Origin: JALOLV01 sp046295175
Lineage (GTDB): Bacteria > Bacteroidota > Bacteroidia > Cytophagales > Spirosomataceae
Reading direction: 5' to 3'
Assembly (NCBI GenBank): GCA_046295175.1
Contig: JBKBNY010000003.1
Location: 372,001-436,000, forward strand
DNA length: 64,000 nt
Position 1 is the first letter of the stretch; each line of letters begins with the position of its first letter. Under the pieces are notes generated by a model. That model did no database searches. It worked only from the letters and a program-made list of their open reading frames with translations, and was not told the DNA's origin. Of the stretch, positions 17,268-25,416 are shown in pieces. Made by a program: the position numbers and the translations under genes.

Positions 17268-18284
17268 TCAATATCTTGGAATTAAAAATTCAAAGTTAAA
17301 AGTACTGGATGGGTAATCAATCATTTTTTTTATTAAATCTATTTTAATCTTTAAGTCTTCGTTGAAGAGAGTAATCCAACAATGCCAGATAGCTTTAACA
17401 GCTATAAACTGAATAATTTTTTCTTTATCAACATTTTGATAACCGAGCAAAAAGTTATTGATAAATTCATTAAGATTCGTTGTTAAAGTTCTTTTTAAAA
17501 AATCTCTATCAATCAAAATAGAATGTATAAAACAAGCAATATCCCAGCATCTATCCCCAATTCCAGCTAACTCAAAATCTATAAATGCAAAATTATTTCC
17601 GTTATTACCATGTAATATATTTTTATAATGAAAATCACCATGAATTATGCAGTCATTTTGCCATTTATTTAAAATTTTAATTATCTTAATTTGATAGTTA
17701 ATATCAGAAACTAAATCATAAAAGTTAGAAAATTTGGGTTTATCGGAATAGTCATATTTTTGAAACTTGGGAAATTCATTTAAAAGATTCTTGATATTGA
17801 CAAATGGAAGGTAAGCATCTAATACTTTTTCGAAAGTGTTGAATTTTTCAGTCTTTTTATGTGATTCTTGAAGTTTTGTCGCAATTTTACTAAAAAATTC
17901 GGTGTGATTACTGTGTTCTAATTTAAAAAAACTATCATATGTAAAAACCTCTAAATCTTCTCTTTTTTTTAGAAACAATATTTTATTGTAATCATCAAAA
18001 TCCACAAACTTACCTATTGAATCAATTTTATTTTTATTTGCAAAGTCATAAAAATTTCTCTCATTATTAATGAATTTTATAGAATCATTATCAAAATATC
18101 GTGGTTGTTTTGCAATAAATTGAAGTAATTCATCGTTAGAATTCTCAATACATACTTCAACTACACAATTTCTTGCGTCTGGTCTACTAAGTTCTGACGT
18201 GGTAATCCTACAACTTGACAAATCAAATTGTAGGATATCTTTTGATAATAGGTATCGAATCAGATTGTAAGGTTCTAAGACCAT
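17268..18284 (-). CDS. APH/choline-kinase-like phosphotransferase (RiPP Ser/Thr kinase component)
   Basis: 338-aa soluble kinase fold. ATP-binding Lys is likely Lys59 (FIAKQPRY). The catalytic loop is IIHGDFHYKNIL, with Asp217 and Asn222, and the metal-binding segment is FIDFELAGIGD with Asp236. The family as a whole phosphorylates small molecules such as aminoglycosides and choline. However, an APH-like kinase next to a HopA1-like lyase is the arrangement of TvaC/TvaD and LxmK/LxmY, where it phosphorylates Ser/Thr of a precursor peptide before elimination. The gene lies 8 bp after the 150-aa protein gene and 6 bp before the HopA1-like gene, so the three are surely cotranscribed. Low G+C (hand count 14/60 in one line). 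Confidence 0.85.
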   Translation of the reverse strand: MVLEPYNLIRYLLSKDILQFDLSSCRITTSELSRPDARNCVVEVCIENSNDELLQFIAKQPRYFDNDSIKFINNERNFYDFANKNKIDSIGKFVDFDDYNKILFLKKREDLEVFTYDSFFKLEHSNHTEFFSKIATKLQESHKKTEKFNTFEKVLDAYLPFVNIKNLLNEFPKFQKYDYSDKPKFSNFYDLVSDINYQIKIIKILNKWQNDCIIHGDFHYKNILHGNNGNNFAFIDFELAGIGDRCWDIACFIHSILIDRDFLKRTLTTNLNEFINNFLLGYQNVDKEKIIQFIAVKAIWHCWITLFNEDLKIKIDLIKKMIDYPSSTFNFEFLIPRY

Positions 18285-18292
18285 AGATTTAA

Positions 18293-18745
18293 TTAAATTC
18301 CTGGAGGTGTTCTATGGTTAAGCGTTTGCGGTGATGTTGTAACTATATCACTTTGTATTATTTTTGCAACATCTAAATTTTTAAAAATTTCGGTATAATA
18401 TTTTTCCCCCAAATTATCTTCTGATTTACCGATACCAATAAAACCAGCATCTTCATAAACTCCAATTTCCACTATTTGATTAACTTGATTTGCTACGTGA
18501 GGGATATAATGAACTACATTAGATTTATCATAAATAAAATGTATAGCATGAAAAGTTTTGAAAATATCTCCATCAGTTCCCAAATAGAGGCATAATATTT
18601 TTTTCTCATCAGGAATTCCATATTCTTTTCTAATATCAATAGCCCTGTGAGATTCAGTAAGTAATCCTTCTAATACTATAATTTTTTTTGTAGCGTTTGG
18701 GGCATAACCCTCTCTAAATCTTTCTAATTCTTCTTGCTGAGGCAT
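18293..18745 (-). CDS. unrecognised 150-aa protein, candidate RiPP precursor
   Basis: I do not recognise this family. The first ~125 residues look like a folded alpha/beta domain (KKIIVLEGLL, KKILCLYLGTDGD, NQIVEIGVYEDAGFIGIG). The last ~25 residues are a looser tail with six Ser/Thr (S132, T136, T137, S138, T141, T146), ending HRTPPGI. The only Cys, residue 52, lies inside the folded part. Its position directly before the kinase and lyase genes, 33 bp after the regulator gene, is where a precursor or leader-binding protein would be expected. A long folded leader with a dehydratable tail is my preferred reading. Immunity or accessory protein are alternatives. Confidence 0.6.
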   Translation of the reverse strand: MPQQEELERFREGYAPNATKKIIVLEGLLTESHRAIDIRKEYGIPDEKKILCLYLGTDGDIFKTFHAIHFIYDKSNVVHYIPHVANQVNQIVEIGVYEDAGFIGIGKSEDNLGEKYYTEIFKNLDVAKIIQSDIVTTSPQTLNHRTPPGI

Positions 18746-18778
18746 AATTCAATAATATTTTAAAAGTTAAAATTATCT

Positions 18779-19432
18779 TTACTCCACCAGCCCATGCTTC
18801 AAAGCCCAACGCATCAAGCCGATGGCAGTTGATACGCCTACTTTTTTCATAAGGTTGCGGCGGTGTGTTTCTACGGTTGTTGAGCTTATGCCTAAATTTT
18901 CTCCAATTTCAATGTTGGTTAGGTCTTGGGTGATAAGCCTTAAAATCTCTAATTCGCGTTGCGTGAGGGGCGTATTATCTTTAATGCTTGATTTTCCGTT
19001 TGGATTATTTTCATTGGGGATTTCGGCAAGTTTTTTAACAATCTTTTCACTAAAATACCTTTCTCCTTCGGCTACCGTTTTGATGGCTTTTATCAGTTCG
19101 GGTCGTTCGGCACTTTTCATTACGTAGCCATAGATTCCCGCTTGTAGTGCTTCACGTATTGATTGAGCCTCTTCGCTCATTGTTAAAATAATTACTTTTA
19201 CTTTCGGAAACTGCTCTCGAACTCTAATCGTCATGTCGATTCCGTTGAGGAGAGGCATGTGGAGGTCAGCTAAGATAATATCAACCTCATTATTCTCTAA
19301 AAAATTAATTGCTTGCCAACCATTACTTACCATCCCAACAACATCAATATTTTCAACAGTACTCAGTAATATACTCAAACTATCTGCCACAAGATGGTGG
19401 TCATCAGTAATTAAGATGCGGGTTGGAATCAT
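18779..19432 (-). CDS. NarL/FixJ family response regulator
   Basis: 217 residues: receiver domain (phospho-acceptor Asp56 in ILADLHMP, acidic pair DD at 10-11, Lys in YVMKSA), then a LuxR-type HTH (LTQRELEILRLITQDLTNIEIGENLGISSTTVETHRRNLMKKVGV). It should be phosphorylated by the TPR kinase encoded at the other end of the island. It is the first gene of the minus-strand operon and is richer in G+C than the three genes behind it, so it may have a different origin. The tandem palindromes at 19556-19610 lie 125-178 bp upstream and are probable targets, along with the similar element before the kinase gene. Confidence 0.95.
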   Translation of the reverse strand: MIPTRILITDDHHLVADSLSILLSTVENIDVVGMVSNGWQAINFLENNEVDIILADLHMPLLNGIDMTIRVREQFPKVKVIILTMSEEAQSIREALQAGIYGYVMKSAERPELIKAIKTVAEGERYFSEKIVKKLAEIPNENNPNGKSSIKDNTPLTQRELEILRLITQDLTNIEIGENLGISSTTVETHRRNLMKKVGVSTAIGLMRWALKHGLVE

Positions 19433-19555
19433 AAATGCAGTTAAGGTAGGGTTTTCTTAGGTTCAATCCATAAAACTTGTTTTTTTTAGTGTATAAAGCA
19501 AATATTTTGAGATTATTTTTTTGATGTACAAAACTCTCTTTTTTTGTTGGGTCGT

Positions 19556-19610
19556 AAAATACTGACTAAACAGTATTTTTTACATTCATTCTACTGTTTG
19601 GACAGTAGAA
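19556..19610. promoter_or_regulatory. tandem ACTG-N6-CAGT palindromes, right copy
   Basis: Two perfect palindromes: AAAATACTG-N6-CAGTATTTT (19556-19579) and TTCTACTG-N6-CAGTAGAA (19589-19610), centres 32 bp apart. The order and spacing repeat those of the left copy at 13391-13444. They lie between the divergent response-regulator and rpe genes. As each site is symmetric, either gene could be controlled. The site order has the same orientation relative to rpe as it has to the kinase gene. Confidence 0.7.
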
Positions 19611-19662
19611 AACTAAAGAATTTCAATTATCAAGTATTCTTCAAAAATCATTTAAAAAGCCG

Positions 19663-19670
19663 TAACTTTG
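19663..19670 (+). promoter_or_regulatory. candidate -7 box TAACTTTG of rpe
   Basis: Fits TAnnTTTG, 27 bp before the rpe ATG at 19698. It favours the start at 19698 over an in-frame TTG at 19668 that overlaps the box. Confidence 0.55.
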
Positions 19671-19697
19671 TCCCTCAATTTCAAACAAATCCAAATT

Positions 19698-20342
19698 ATG
19701 CCCCTTATTGCTCCTTCGGTGTTGGCTGCCGACTTTGCCAATCTCCAACGTGATTGCGAAATGATAAATGCTTCGGCTGCCGATTGGTTTCACATTGATA
19801 TTATGGATGGTGTTTTTGTGCCAAATATTTCGTTTGGTATGCCAGTTTTAGAAGCTATTCAGCGTCATGCCAAGAAACCACTCGATGTTCACTTGATGAT
19901 TGTTCAGCCCGAACGTTATGTCGAAACTTTCAAAAAACTGGGGGCAGTGGTCATAACTGTACATTACGAAGCCTGCCCGCATCTACACCGAAATATTCAG
20001 CAAATCAAAGATTTGGGTTGTAAGGCAGGTGTTGCTCTCAATCCACATACCCCGGTCAACGTTTTAGAAGACGTGATTCAAGACCTCGATTTAGTTCTGA
20101 TAATGTCAGTGAATCCGGGTTTTGGTGGGCAAAAATTCATCGAAAATACTTATTCAAAAGTTGCTAAGTTAAAAGAATTGATTGTGAAATCTGGCTCGGA
20201 AGCTGTGATTGAGATTGACGGAGGTGTAAATACTTCAAATGCACCCAAACTTGTTGCGGCTGGAGCAGATGTCTTGGTAGCTGGAAGTTTTGTTTTTAAT
20301 TCCGATAATCCGATTCAGACAATAGCAGATTTAAAGAAATAG
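19698..20342 (+). CDS. rpe: ribulose-phosphate 3-epimerase
   Basis: 214 residues from the ATG at 19698, of normal length. It is a metal-dependent TIM barrel that interconverts ribulose-5-phosphate and xylulose-5-phosphate in the pentose phosphate pathway. Conserved pieces: PSVLAADFANL, the metal ligands in WFHIDIMDGVFVPN, DVHLMI, the phosphate loop MSVNPGFGGQKF and the second catalytic Asp in IEIDGGVN. It is housekeeping and marks the right edge of the AT-rich island. A strong terminator follows. Confidence 0.96.
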   Translation: MPLIAPSVLAADFANLQRDCEMINASAADWFHIDIMDGVFVPNISFGMPVLEAIQRHAKKPLDVHLMIVQPERYVETFKKLGAVVITVHYEACPHLHRNIQQIKDLGCKAGVALNPHTPVNVLEDVIQDLDLVLIMSVNPGFGGQKFIENTYSKVAKLKELIVKSGSEAVIEIDGGVNTSNAPKLVAAGADVLVAGSFVFNSDNPIQTIADLKK

Positions 20343-20363
20343 GACTAAATAATATAGTTGATG

Positions 20364-20392
20364 GCCCACGTTGTAAAATCGTGGGCTTTTTT
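20364..20392 (+). terminator. rho-independent terminator of rpe
   Basis: GCCCACG-N9-CGTGGGC followed by six T residues, about 20 bp after the rpe stop. Confidence 0.9.
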
Positions 20393-20475
20393 ATTTTTAG
20401 AATTGCTACTTCAATGTTTAATTTTTAATGGGTTTTCTCCTAAATTGCAATATCTAAACCTAAACCCGTATTGCA

Positions 20476-23070
20476 ATGCTTCTTAAAAACTTCAATCAAC
20501 TCACAAAAGCTAAAATTGTCGTGCTATTGCTGTTATTTCTTGGTTTAAATGCACAATTAACGGCACAAACAACGTATTTTTTGCAGAATAAAAAGCTCAA
20601 TCCTGCCATTCCGAATCCTGACCAGTTTTTGGGATATTCCTTCGGTTCACTGCATACTCGTTATGAAAAAATAGTTGAGTACATGAAAGAACTCGACCGC
20701 TTGTCAGACCGAGTGAGTGTTCAGACTATCGGTAAAACCAATGAGCAGCGAGAACAAATCATTGTTACGTTCACAAATCCAGCCAATTACGCAAAATTAG
20801 AGCAGATTCGTAAAGAACATCTCGAACTCGCCGACCCTACGAAACCAATGCCCGATGTTTCAAAAATGCCAGTTATCTCATGGCTTGGACATAATGTGCA
20901 TGGCAATGAGCCTTCGGGTGGAGAGTCATCCATCATGACGGCTTATTATTTAACGGCTTCGGAGGATGATGAAGTAAAAAAATGGCTGAATGAATCGGTG
21001 ATTTTGATGGAGCCTGTTATCAATCCCGATGGACGAGATAGACACTCGCACTGGGCAAATATGCATAAAGGTACACCACCTGTAGCCGACCCCAACGACC
21101 GCGAACACAATGAAGTTTGGCCAGGAGGAAGAACCAACCATTATTGGTTTGATTTGAACCGTGATTGGTATTTAGCAACTCAAGTAGAATCACAAAACCG
21201 ACTGCAATTTTATCATAAATGGTTGCCAAATGTTGTAACCGATTTCCACGAAATGGGTACAAATTCAACTCACTTCTTTGAACCAACCAAAGAAAATGCC
21301 GAGAATCCGCTTGTGCCAAAATCTGTTTATCGTGATTTGAATGGCATTTTTGCCAAATATTTCGAGAAAGCCCTTAACGAAATCGGTTCTTTGTATTACA
21401 CCAAAGAATCATTCGATAATCTTTATCCAGGCTATGGTTCGAGTTACCCTGATATGGAAGGTGGTTTGGGTTTGCTTTTTGAACAAGCCAGTTCGCGTGG
21501 ACACATTCAAGAGAGTCAAAACGGTAATCTTGAATACCGATTTACGGTTCGCAATCAATTCGTAAATGCTTTGGCTACGCTTCGTGCTTCGGTAGATTCG
21601 AGAGAATTGCTGCTCAAACACCAAAAGAATTTCTTTATTGATGTTGTTAAGCAAGCCAATCAATCGCCTACAAAAGCGTATATAATTGGCGATGCTCAAG
21701 ACCAAGGACGAAATCGTTCATTTTGGGAAATGATGCTTTGCCATAACGTCGAATTTTACCACCTCCAGAATGACGTAACACAAGATAATATTACTTTCAA
21801 AAAGGGTAAAGCGGTAGTTATCCCGACAAATCAGCCTCAATACTTGATGATTCGTTCGTTTTTTGACCGCCCTACAACTTTTGCCGATAGCCTATTTTAT
21901 GATGCTTCGGCTTGGAACTTAGCCCTCGCTTATGGTTTACCTCACGCCGAAATCAAAGGAAATTATTCAAAAGGTAATCGTGTATTTTATGCTGATGTAA
22001 CCCCTCCGATTCAACAAATTACAAAATCAGATTACGCTTATTTGATAGATTACTCAGATTATTTTGCTCCAAAAGCCCTTTATCATTTGCTCAAAGAAAA
22101 TATTTTTGTGAAGGTAGCTTCTAAAAAGTTTGGTATTGCCAATAAAAATTATGGATACGGAACTTTAATTATTCCAGTAAAATACCAAAAGATTGATGAA
22201 GAATCTTTGTATCGTAAATTGGTACAGATTCAAGTTGAGACGGGTGTTGTGATTGATGGAGTATCGACAGGATTTAGCACAACGGGTATTGATTTAGGAA
22301 GTAATGCGGTACAAACCGTAAAAATGCCTCAAGCTGTAATGTTGGTGGGCAATGGTGTTACGGCAGCCGAAGCAGGTGAAATTTGGCATTTGTTAGATAC
22401 TCGAATCGGGATGCCAATTACTAAGGTTGAAGTGACCAATTTCGCAAGATTGAATCTAAATAAATATACAACTCTCGTGATGGTCGGTGGTAACTATGCT
22501 GGTTTTGATAAAAGTATCGCCCAAAAAATCAAAGGATTTGTAAGCAATGGAGGCACATTGATAACTTTAAAAACGGCTTCGGAATGGATTATCAAAAACG
22601 ATATTGTTAAAGAAAAACTTCGTGAAAGTCGTGGTGATTCGTCAAGAACCAAACCAAGAGTTTCATTTGAAGATTACCCAAATGTAGAAGGTGCAAAACA
22701 AACTGGTGGAGCGATTTTTGAAGCCGAACTCGACCTATCGCACCCAATTGCCTTTGGATTTACAAATAAAAAATTAGCCATTTACCGAAATAACAACACA
22801 ATCATGGAGCGAACTGTAAACCCATCTGGTTCGCCTTTGGTCTATACCGAAAAACCTTGGATTTGTGGCTACGTTCATCGAGAATCATTGAAACGAATCA
22901 GTAATTCATCGGCCATAAATGTTGCTTACGAAGGCAGCGGAAGGGTCGTGATGTTTTCGGATAATCCAAACTTTAGAGCGACTTGGTACGGTACAAATAA
23001 GTTATTTCTGAATGCCCTTTTCTTTGGTGCGAACATCAATTCTGGCGGGCAATTCAGTGCAGAAGAATAG
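20476..23070 (+). CDS. M14 family zinc carboxypeptidase, secreted
   Basis: 864 residues with a signal peptide (LLLLFLGLNAQLTAQ). The peptidase M14 domain covers ~50-390. Zinc ligands His142 and Glu145 are in HNVHGNEPSG, and the third His is probably in VVTDFHEMG. The substrate-binding NPDGRDR and NRDWY segments are present. The C-terminal half has a glutamine-amidotransferase-like (flavodoxin-type) fold: TTLVMVGGNYAGFD, IKGFVSNGGTLITL and ending NVAYEGSGRVVMFSDNP. Such proteins degrade extracellular peptides. The octamer ATTGCAAT occurs at 20444 and again across the start codon at 20470-20477. Confidence 0.92.
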   Translation: MLLKNFNQLTKAKIVVLLLLFLGLNAQLTAQTTYFLQNKKLNPAIPNPDQFLGYSFGSLHTRYEKIVEYMKELDRLSDRVSVQTIGKTNEQREQIIVTFTNPANYAKLEQIRKEHLELADPTKPMPDVSKMPVISWLGHNVHGNEPSGGESSIMTAYYLTASEDDEVKKWLNESVILMEPVINPDGRDRHSHWANMHKGTPPVADPNDREHNEVWPGGRTNHYWFDLNRDWYLATQVESQNRLQFYHKWLPNVVTDFHEMGTNSTHFFEPTKENAENPLVPKSVYRDLNGIFAKYFEKALNEIGSLYYTKESFDNLYPGYGSSYPDMEGGLGLLFEQASSRGHIQESQNGNLEYRFTVRNQFVNALATLRASVDSRELLLKHQKNFFIDVVKQANQSPTKAYIIGDAQDQGRNRSFWEMMLCHNVEFYHLQNDVTQDNITFKKGKAVVIPTNQPQYLMIRSFFDRPTTFADSLFYDASAWNLALAYGLPHAEIKGNYSKGNRVFYADVTPPIQQITKSDYAYLIDYSDYFAPKALYHLLKENIFVKVASKKFGIANKNYGYGTLIIPVKYQKIDEESLYRKLVQIQVETGVVIDGVSTGFSTTGIDLGSNAVQTVKMPQAVMLVGNGVTAAEAGEIWHLLDTRIGMPITKVEVTNFARLNLNKYTTLVMVGGNYAGFDKSIAQKIKGFVSNGGTLITLKTASEWIIKNDIVKEKLRESRGDSSRTKPRVSFEDYPNVEGAKQTGGAIFEAELDLSHPIAFGFTNKKLAIYRNNNTIMERTVNPSGSPLVYTEKPWICGYVHRESLKRISNSSAINVAYEGSGRVVMFSDNPNFRATWYGTNKLFLNALFFGANINSGGQFSAEE

Positions 23071-23079
23071 TTTTTTACC

Positions 23080-23109
23080 CCCTTACAGGGTTTGTGAACC
23101 CTGTAAGGG
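23080..23109. repeat. REP-like 13-bp hairpin
   Basis: CCCTTACAGGGTT / AACCCTGTAAGGG with loop TGTG, preceded by six T residues. It has the GGGTT-N4-AACCC core of the window's REP family. It separates the carboxypeptidase gene from the PD40 genes and may also terminate transcription. Confidence 0.65.
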
Positions 23110-23132
23110 ATTCTACTCAATTTTGCTATTTT

Positions 23133-25403
23133 ATGAAGAAAACCTTAGTTTTTTTACTATTTATCCCACAGTTACTTTACGCACAAGAAATGTTGTGGGC
23201 ATCTGATGTCTTATTTATGGAGGGAGTCGATTCGGCTCGAAAAGTAAATTTTAAGCAAATTCTCGGTTATCCAAACTCTGTTGATGTATTTTCTAAAAAT
23301 GCGTGTACTTTTAGGTTGAATGAAGCTAAAAATAACCCAATTCAAGAAATCAGAGTTAGTTTCGGCAAAATTACATCAGCATCCCAGATAATTATTGCTC
23401 AAAATTACAATTCAGGAGCTATCGTTGAAGTTTCGGTTTATGATTCACTCGGTATTTCCAAAAAAGTATATTCTGCTACTCCACGGGGTTATATTAGCCT
23501 TGATTACGGAGAATTTCTCGGCATCAATATTCCTTCAAATTATAGAATTAAAGAAGTAGCAATAAAGTTAAATCTAAGTTATTTGGTCGATGGGGTTTGT
23601 CAGTTAGATGCAGTTGGATTGCTCTCAAATGACCGAATTAAAGATATAGAATATCAAAGTTATGTCAGAAACCTGTTTCAGCTAAATCCTGATTTCAGAA
23701 AAAAAATTGATGAAGCAGCAGCTTTGACTAAGTCCTTATCTCCATCGCTCGGTGATTTAGGAGATGGTAAAAGCAATAGACCAGCATTTTTACCAAAATC
23801 AATGGAACTGTATGAAGCTACACGTAACTATAAGATTCAGTGGGCGAGAGTGACTGATGAATTTAGTTCGCAGGATTCGAGTGGGTATGGTTATTTTGCT
23901 CGAAATGTCATTGGAATCCCATCATTTTCGCCCGCCAAAAATTTGATTTTTTCTTGGACTCCACAAACTAAACTCATCAATGAATTTATTAAAATGAAAT
24001 ATATCGAACCTCAAACGGTAAGTGATGTATTCGTATTTACAAATGGACTCGAAAACCAATTTGAAGGTATTATTTTATACGATAAAGAGAATAAACCACA
24101 AGATAAATTTAAGTTTACTGATAAAAATGTAACACCTATTCTGAACCGAGTTTGGCATCTACATTTGCCCAAACCAACAGACTACGAGGTTGCTTCGATA
24201 AAATTGATTATCAACGGCACAGGTATTATCTTACCACAAATTGATGCTATTGGCATATCAAACGAGAAGTATTTAATCAATACATTAGATTTGAGTGGTT
24301 ATAAGATTTCTAAAGAAAATCTTGGTAAAAATATTAATTCTCATTTCCGTGAGGTAGCTCCGTTGATTTCATACGATGGCAAAACGATGTTTTTTGTTAG
24401 AGAAGGCCATGAAGATAATATCGGGAAATACCGCAATCAAGATGTTTGGGTATCGAAATTCAATAAAAAAGATTGGGAAAAAGCCGTTAATCTTGGCGAA
24501 CCTATCAATAATGATGAACACAACGCTATCGGAACAACCTCAATAACGGCTAAAACTGTATATCTTCTCAATGAATATAGCACCGATGGTACTTCAAAAA
24601 AAGGTTTATCAAAGTCTAATTTTATTAATGGAAAATGGAGCTTTCCTTCAAGATTGAATATCAAAAATTATTACAACTTAAATGATTTTACAGAGTTTTC
24701 ATTTGCCCCAAACGGTAACACATTGTTGATTGCTTGTGAACGAAAAGACTCTTTTGGAGAAAAAGACCTTTATGTTTCCTTTTTGCAAAATGACAGTACT
24801 TGGTCTGAACCTCTCAATATGGGAGATTCGCTCAATACACAATTTAGTGAGTCAACCCCTTTTATTGCGGCAGATTGTAAGACACTCTATTTTTCAACAA
24901 AGGGTCATTTAGGCTACGGAGACAATGATATTTTTATGTCTCGTAGGCTTGATGATACATGGTTGAATTGGTCGAAACCGATAAACCTTGGAAATAAAAT
25001 CAATTCAAAATTATGGGATGGTTATTTCACTGTTCCTGCTTCAGGAGAATATGCCTACACGAGTTCAGATGAGAAAACAATGGGTGCAGAAGATATTTTC
25101 AGAATCGCATTGCCTCAGCCATTAAGACCCTCGCCTGTTGCAATTATCAATGGTAATTTTGGTAACTTTAAAGTCTTAAAAGTCGAAGTGAAAGAAATAG
25201 ATAATCCTAAAGAGACATATTTAGCTGATATAGATTCCGAAACAAATGAATACACTTTGATTTTACCAGTCAATAAAAAATACAATCTAACCGTTATTCA
25301 TTCACAAAACCTTATTTATCAGTCTATTATTGACTTATCTGAACATAAATATTACATTGAAATCAAAAAAGATATTAACTTGCAGAATCAACCCGAAAAA
25401 TAG
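23133..25403 (+). CDS. PD40 beta-propeller exported protein without OmpA domain
   Basis: About 756 residues from the ATG at 23133 (MKKTLVFLLFIPQLLYAQ signal peptide). The in-frame ATG at 23094 lies inside a hairpin and is rejected. After an N-terminal region of unknown fold, the centre carries WD40-like/PD40 repeats (REVAPLISYDGKTMFFVREG; ESTPFIAADCKTLYFSTKG; GYGDNDIFMSRRL; DGYFTVPASGEYAYTSSDEK). Downstream comes a short beta domain, then the protein stops where its neighbour continues into OmpA. It is a paralogue of the next gene (13 bp apart) that lost or never had the peptidoglycan-binding domain. It is probably periplasmic or surface-associated. Confidence 0.8.
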   Translation: MKKTLVFLLFIPQLLYAQEMLWASDVLFMEGVDSARKVNFKQILGYPNSVDVFSKNACTFRLNEAKNNPIQEIRVSFGKITSASQIIIAQNYNSGAIVEVSVYDSLGISKKVYSATPRGYISLDYGEFLGINIPSNYRIKEVAIKLNLSYLVDGVCQLDAVGLLSNDRIKDIEYQSYVRNLFQLNPDFRKKIDEAAALTKSLSPSLGDLGDGKSNRPAFLPKSMELYEATRNYKIQWARVTDEFSSQDSSGYGYFARNVIGIPSFSPAKNLIFSWTPQTKLINEFIKMKYIEPQTVSDVFVFTNGLENQFEGIILYDKENKPQDKFKFTDKNVTPILNRVWHLHLPKPTDYEVASIKLIINGTGIILPQIDAIGISNEKYLINTLDLSGYKISKENLGKNINSHFREVAPLISYDGKTMFFVREGHEDNIGKYRNQDVWVSKFNKKDWEKAVNLGEPINNDEHNAIGTTSITAKTVYLLNEYSTDGTSKKGLSKSNFINGKWSFPSRLNIKNYYNLNDFTEFSFAPNGNTLLIACERKDSFGEKDLYVSFLQNDSTWSEPLNMGDSLNTQFSESTPFIAADCKTLYFSTKGHLGYGDNDIFMSRRLDDTWLNWSKPINLGNKINSKLWDGYFTVPASGEYAYTSSDEKTMGAEDIFRIALPQPLRPSPVAIINGNFGNFKVLKVEVKEIDNPKETYLADIDSETNEYTLILPVNKKYNLTVIHSQNLIYQSIIDLSEHKYYIEIKKDINLQNQPEK

Positions 25404-25416
25404 CTTTTAAAGACAA

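Noticed and set aside
19663..19697. Longer rpe starting at the TTG at 19668
   Set aside because: The TTG overlaps the TAACTTTG -7 box, and MPLIAPSVLAADF from 19698 is the normal N-terminus.
20444..20477. Repeated octamer ATTGCAAT before the M14 carboxypeptidase gene as an operator
   Set aside because: The second copy overlaps the start codon and the octamer is AT-rich and short, so chance is likely.
23094..23132. Upstream in-frame ATG for the first PD40 protein
   Set aside because: It lies within the 3' arm of the REP-like hairpin at 23080-23109. The ATG at 23133 starts a perfect signal peptide.
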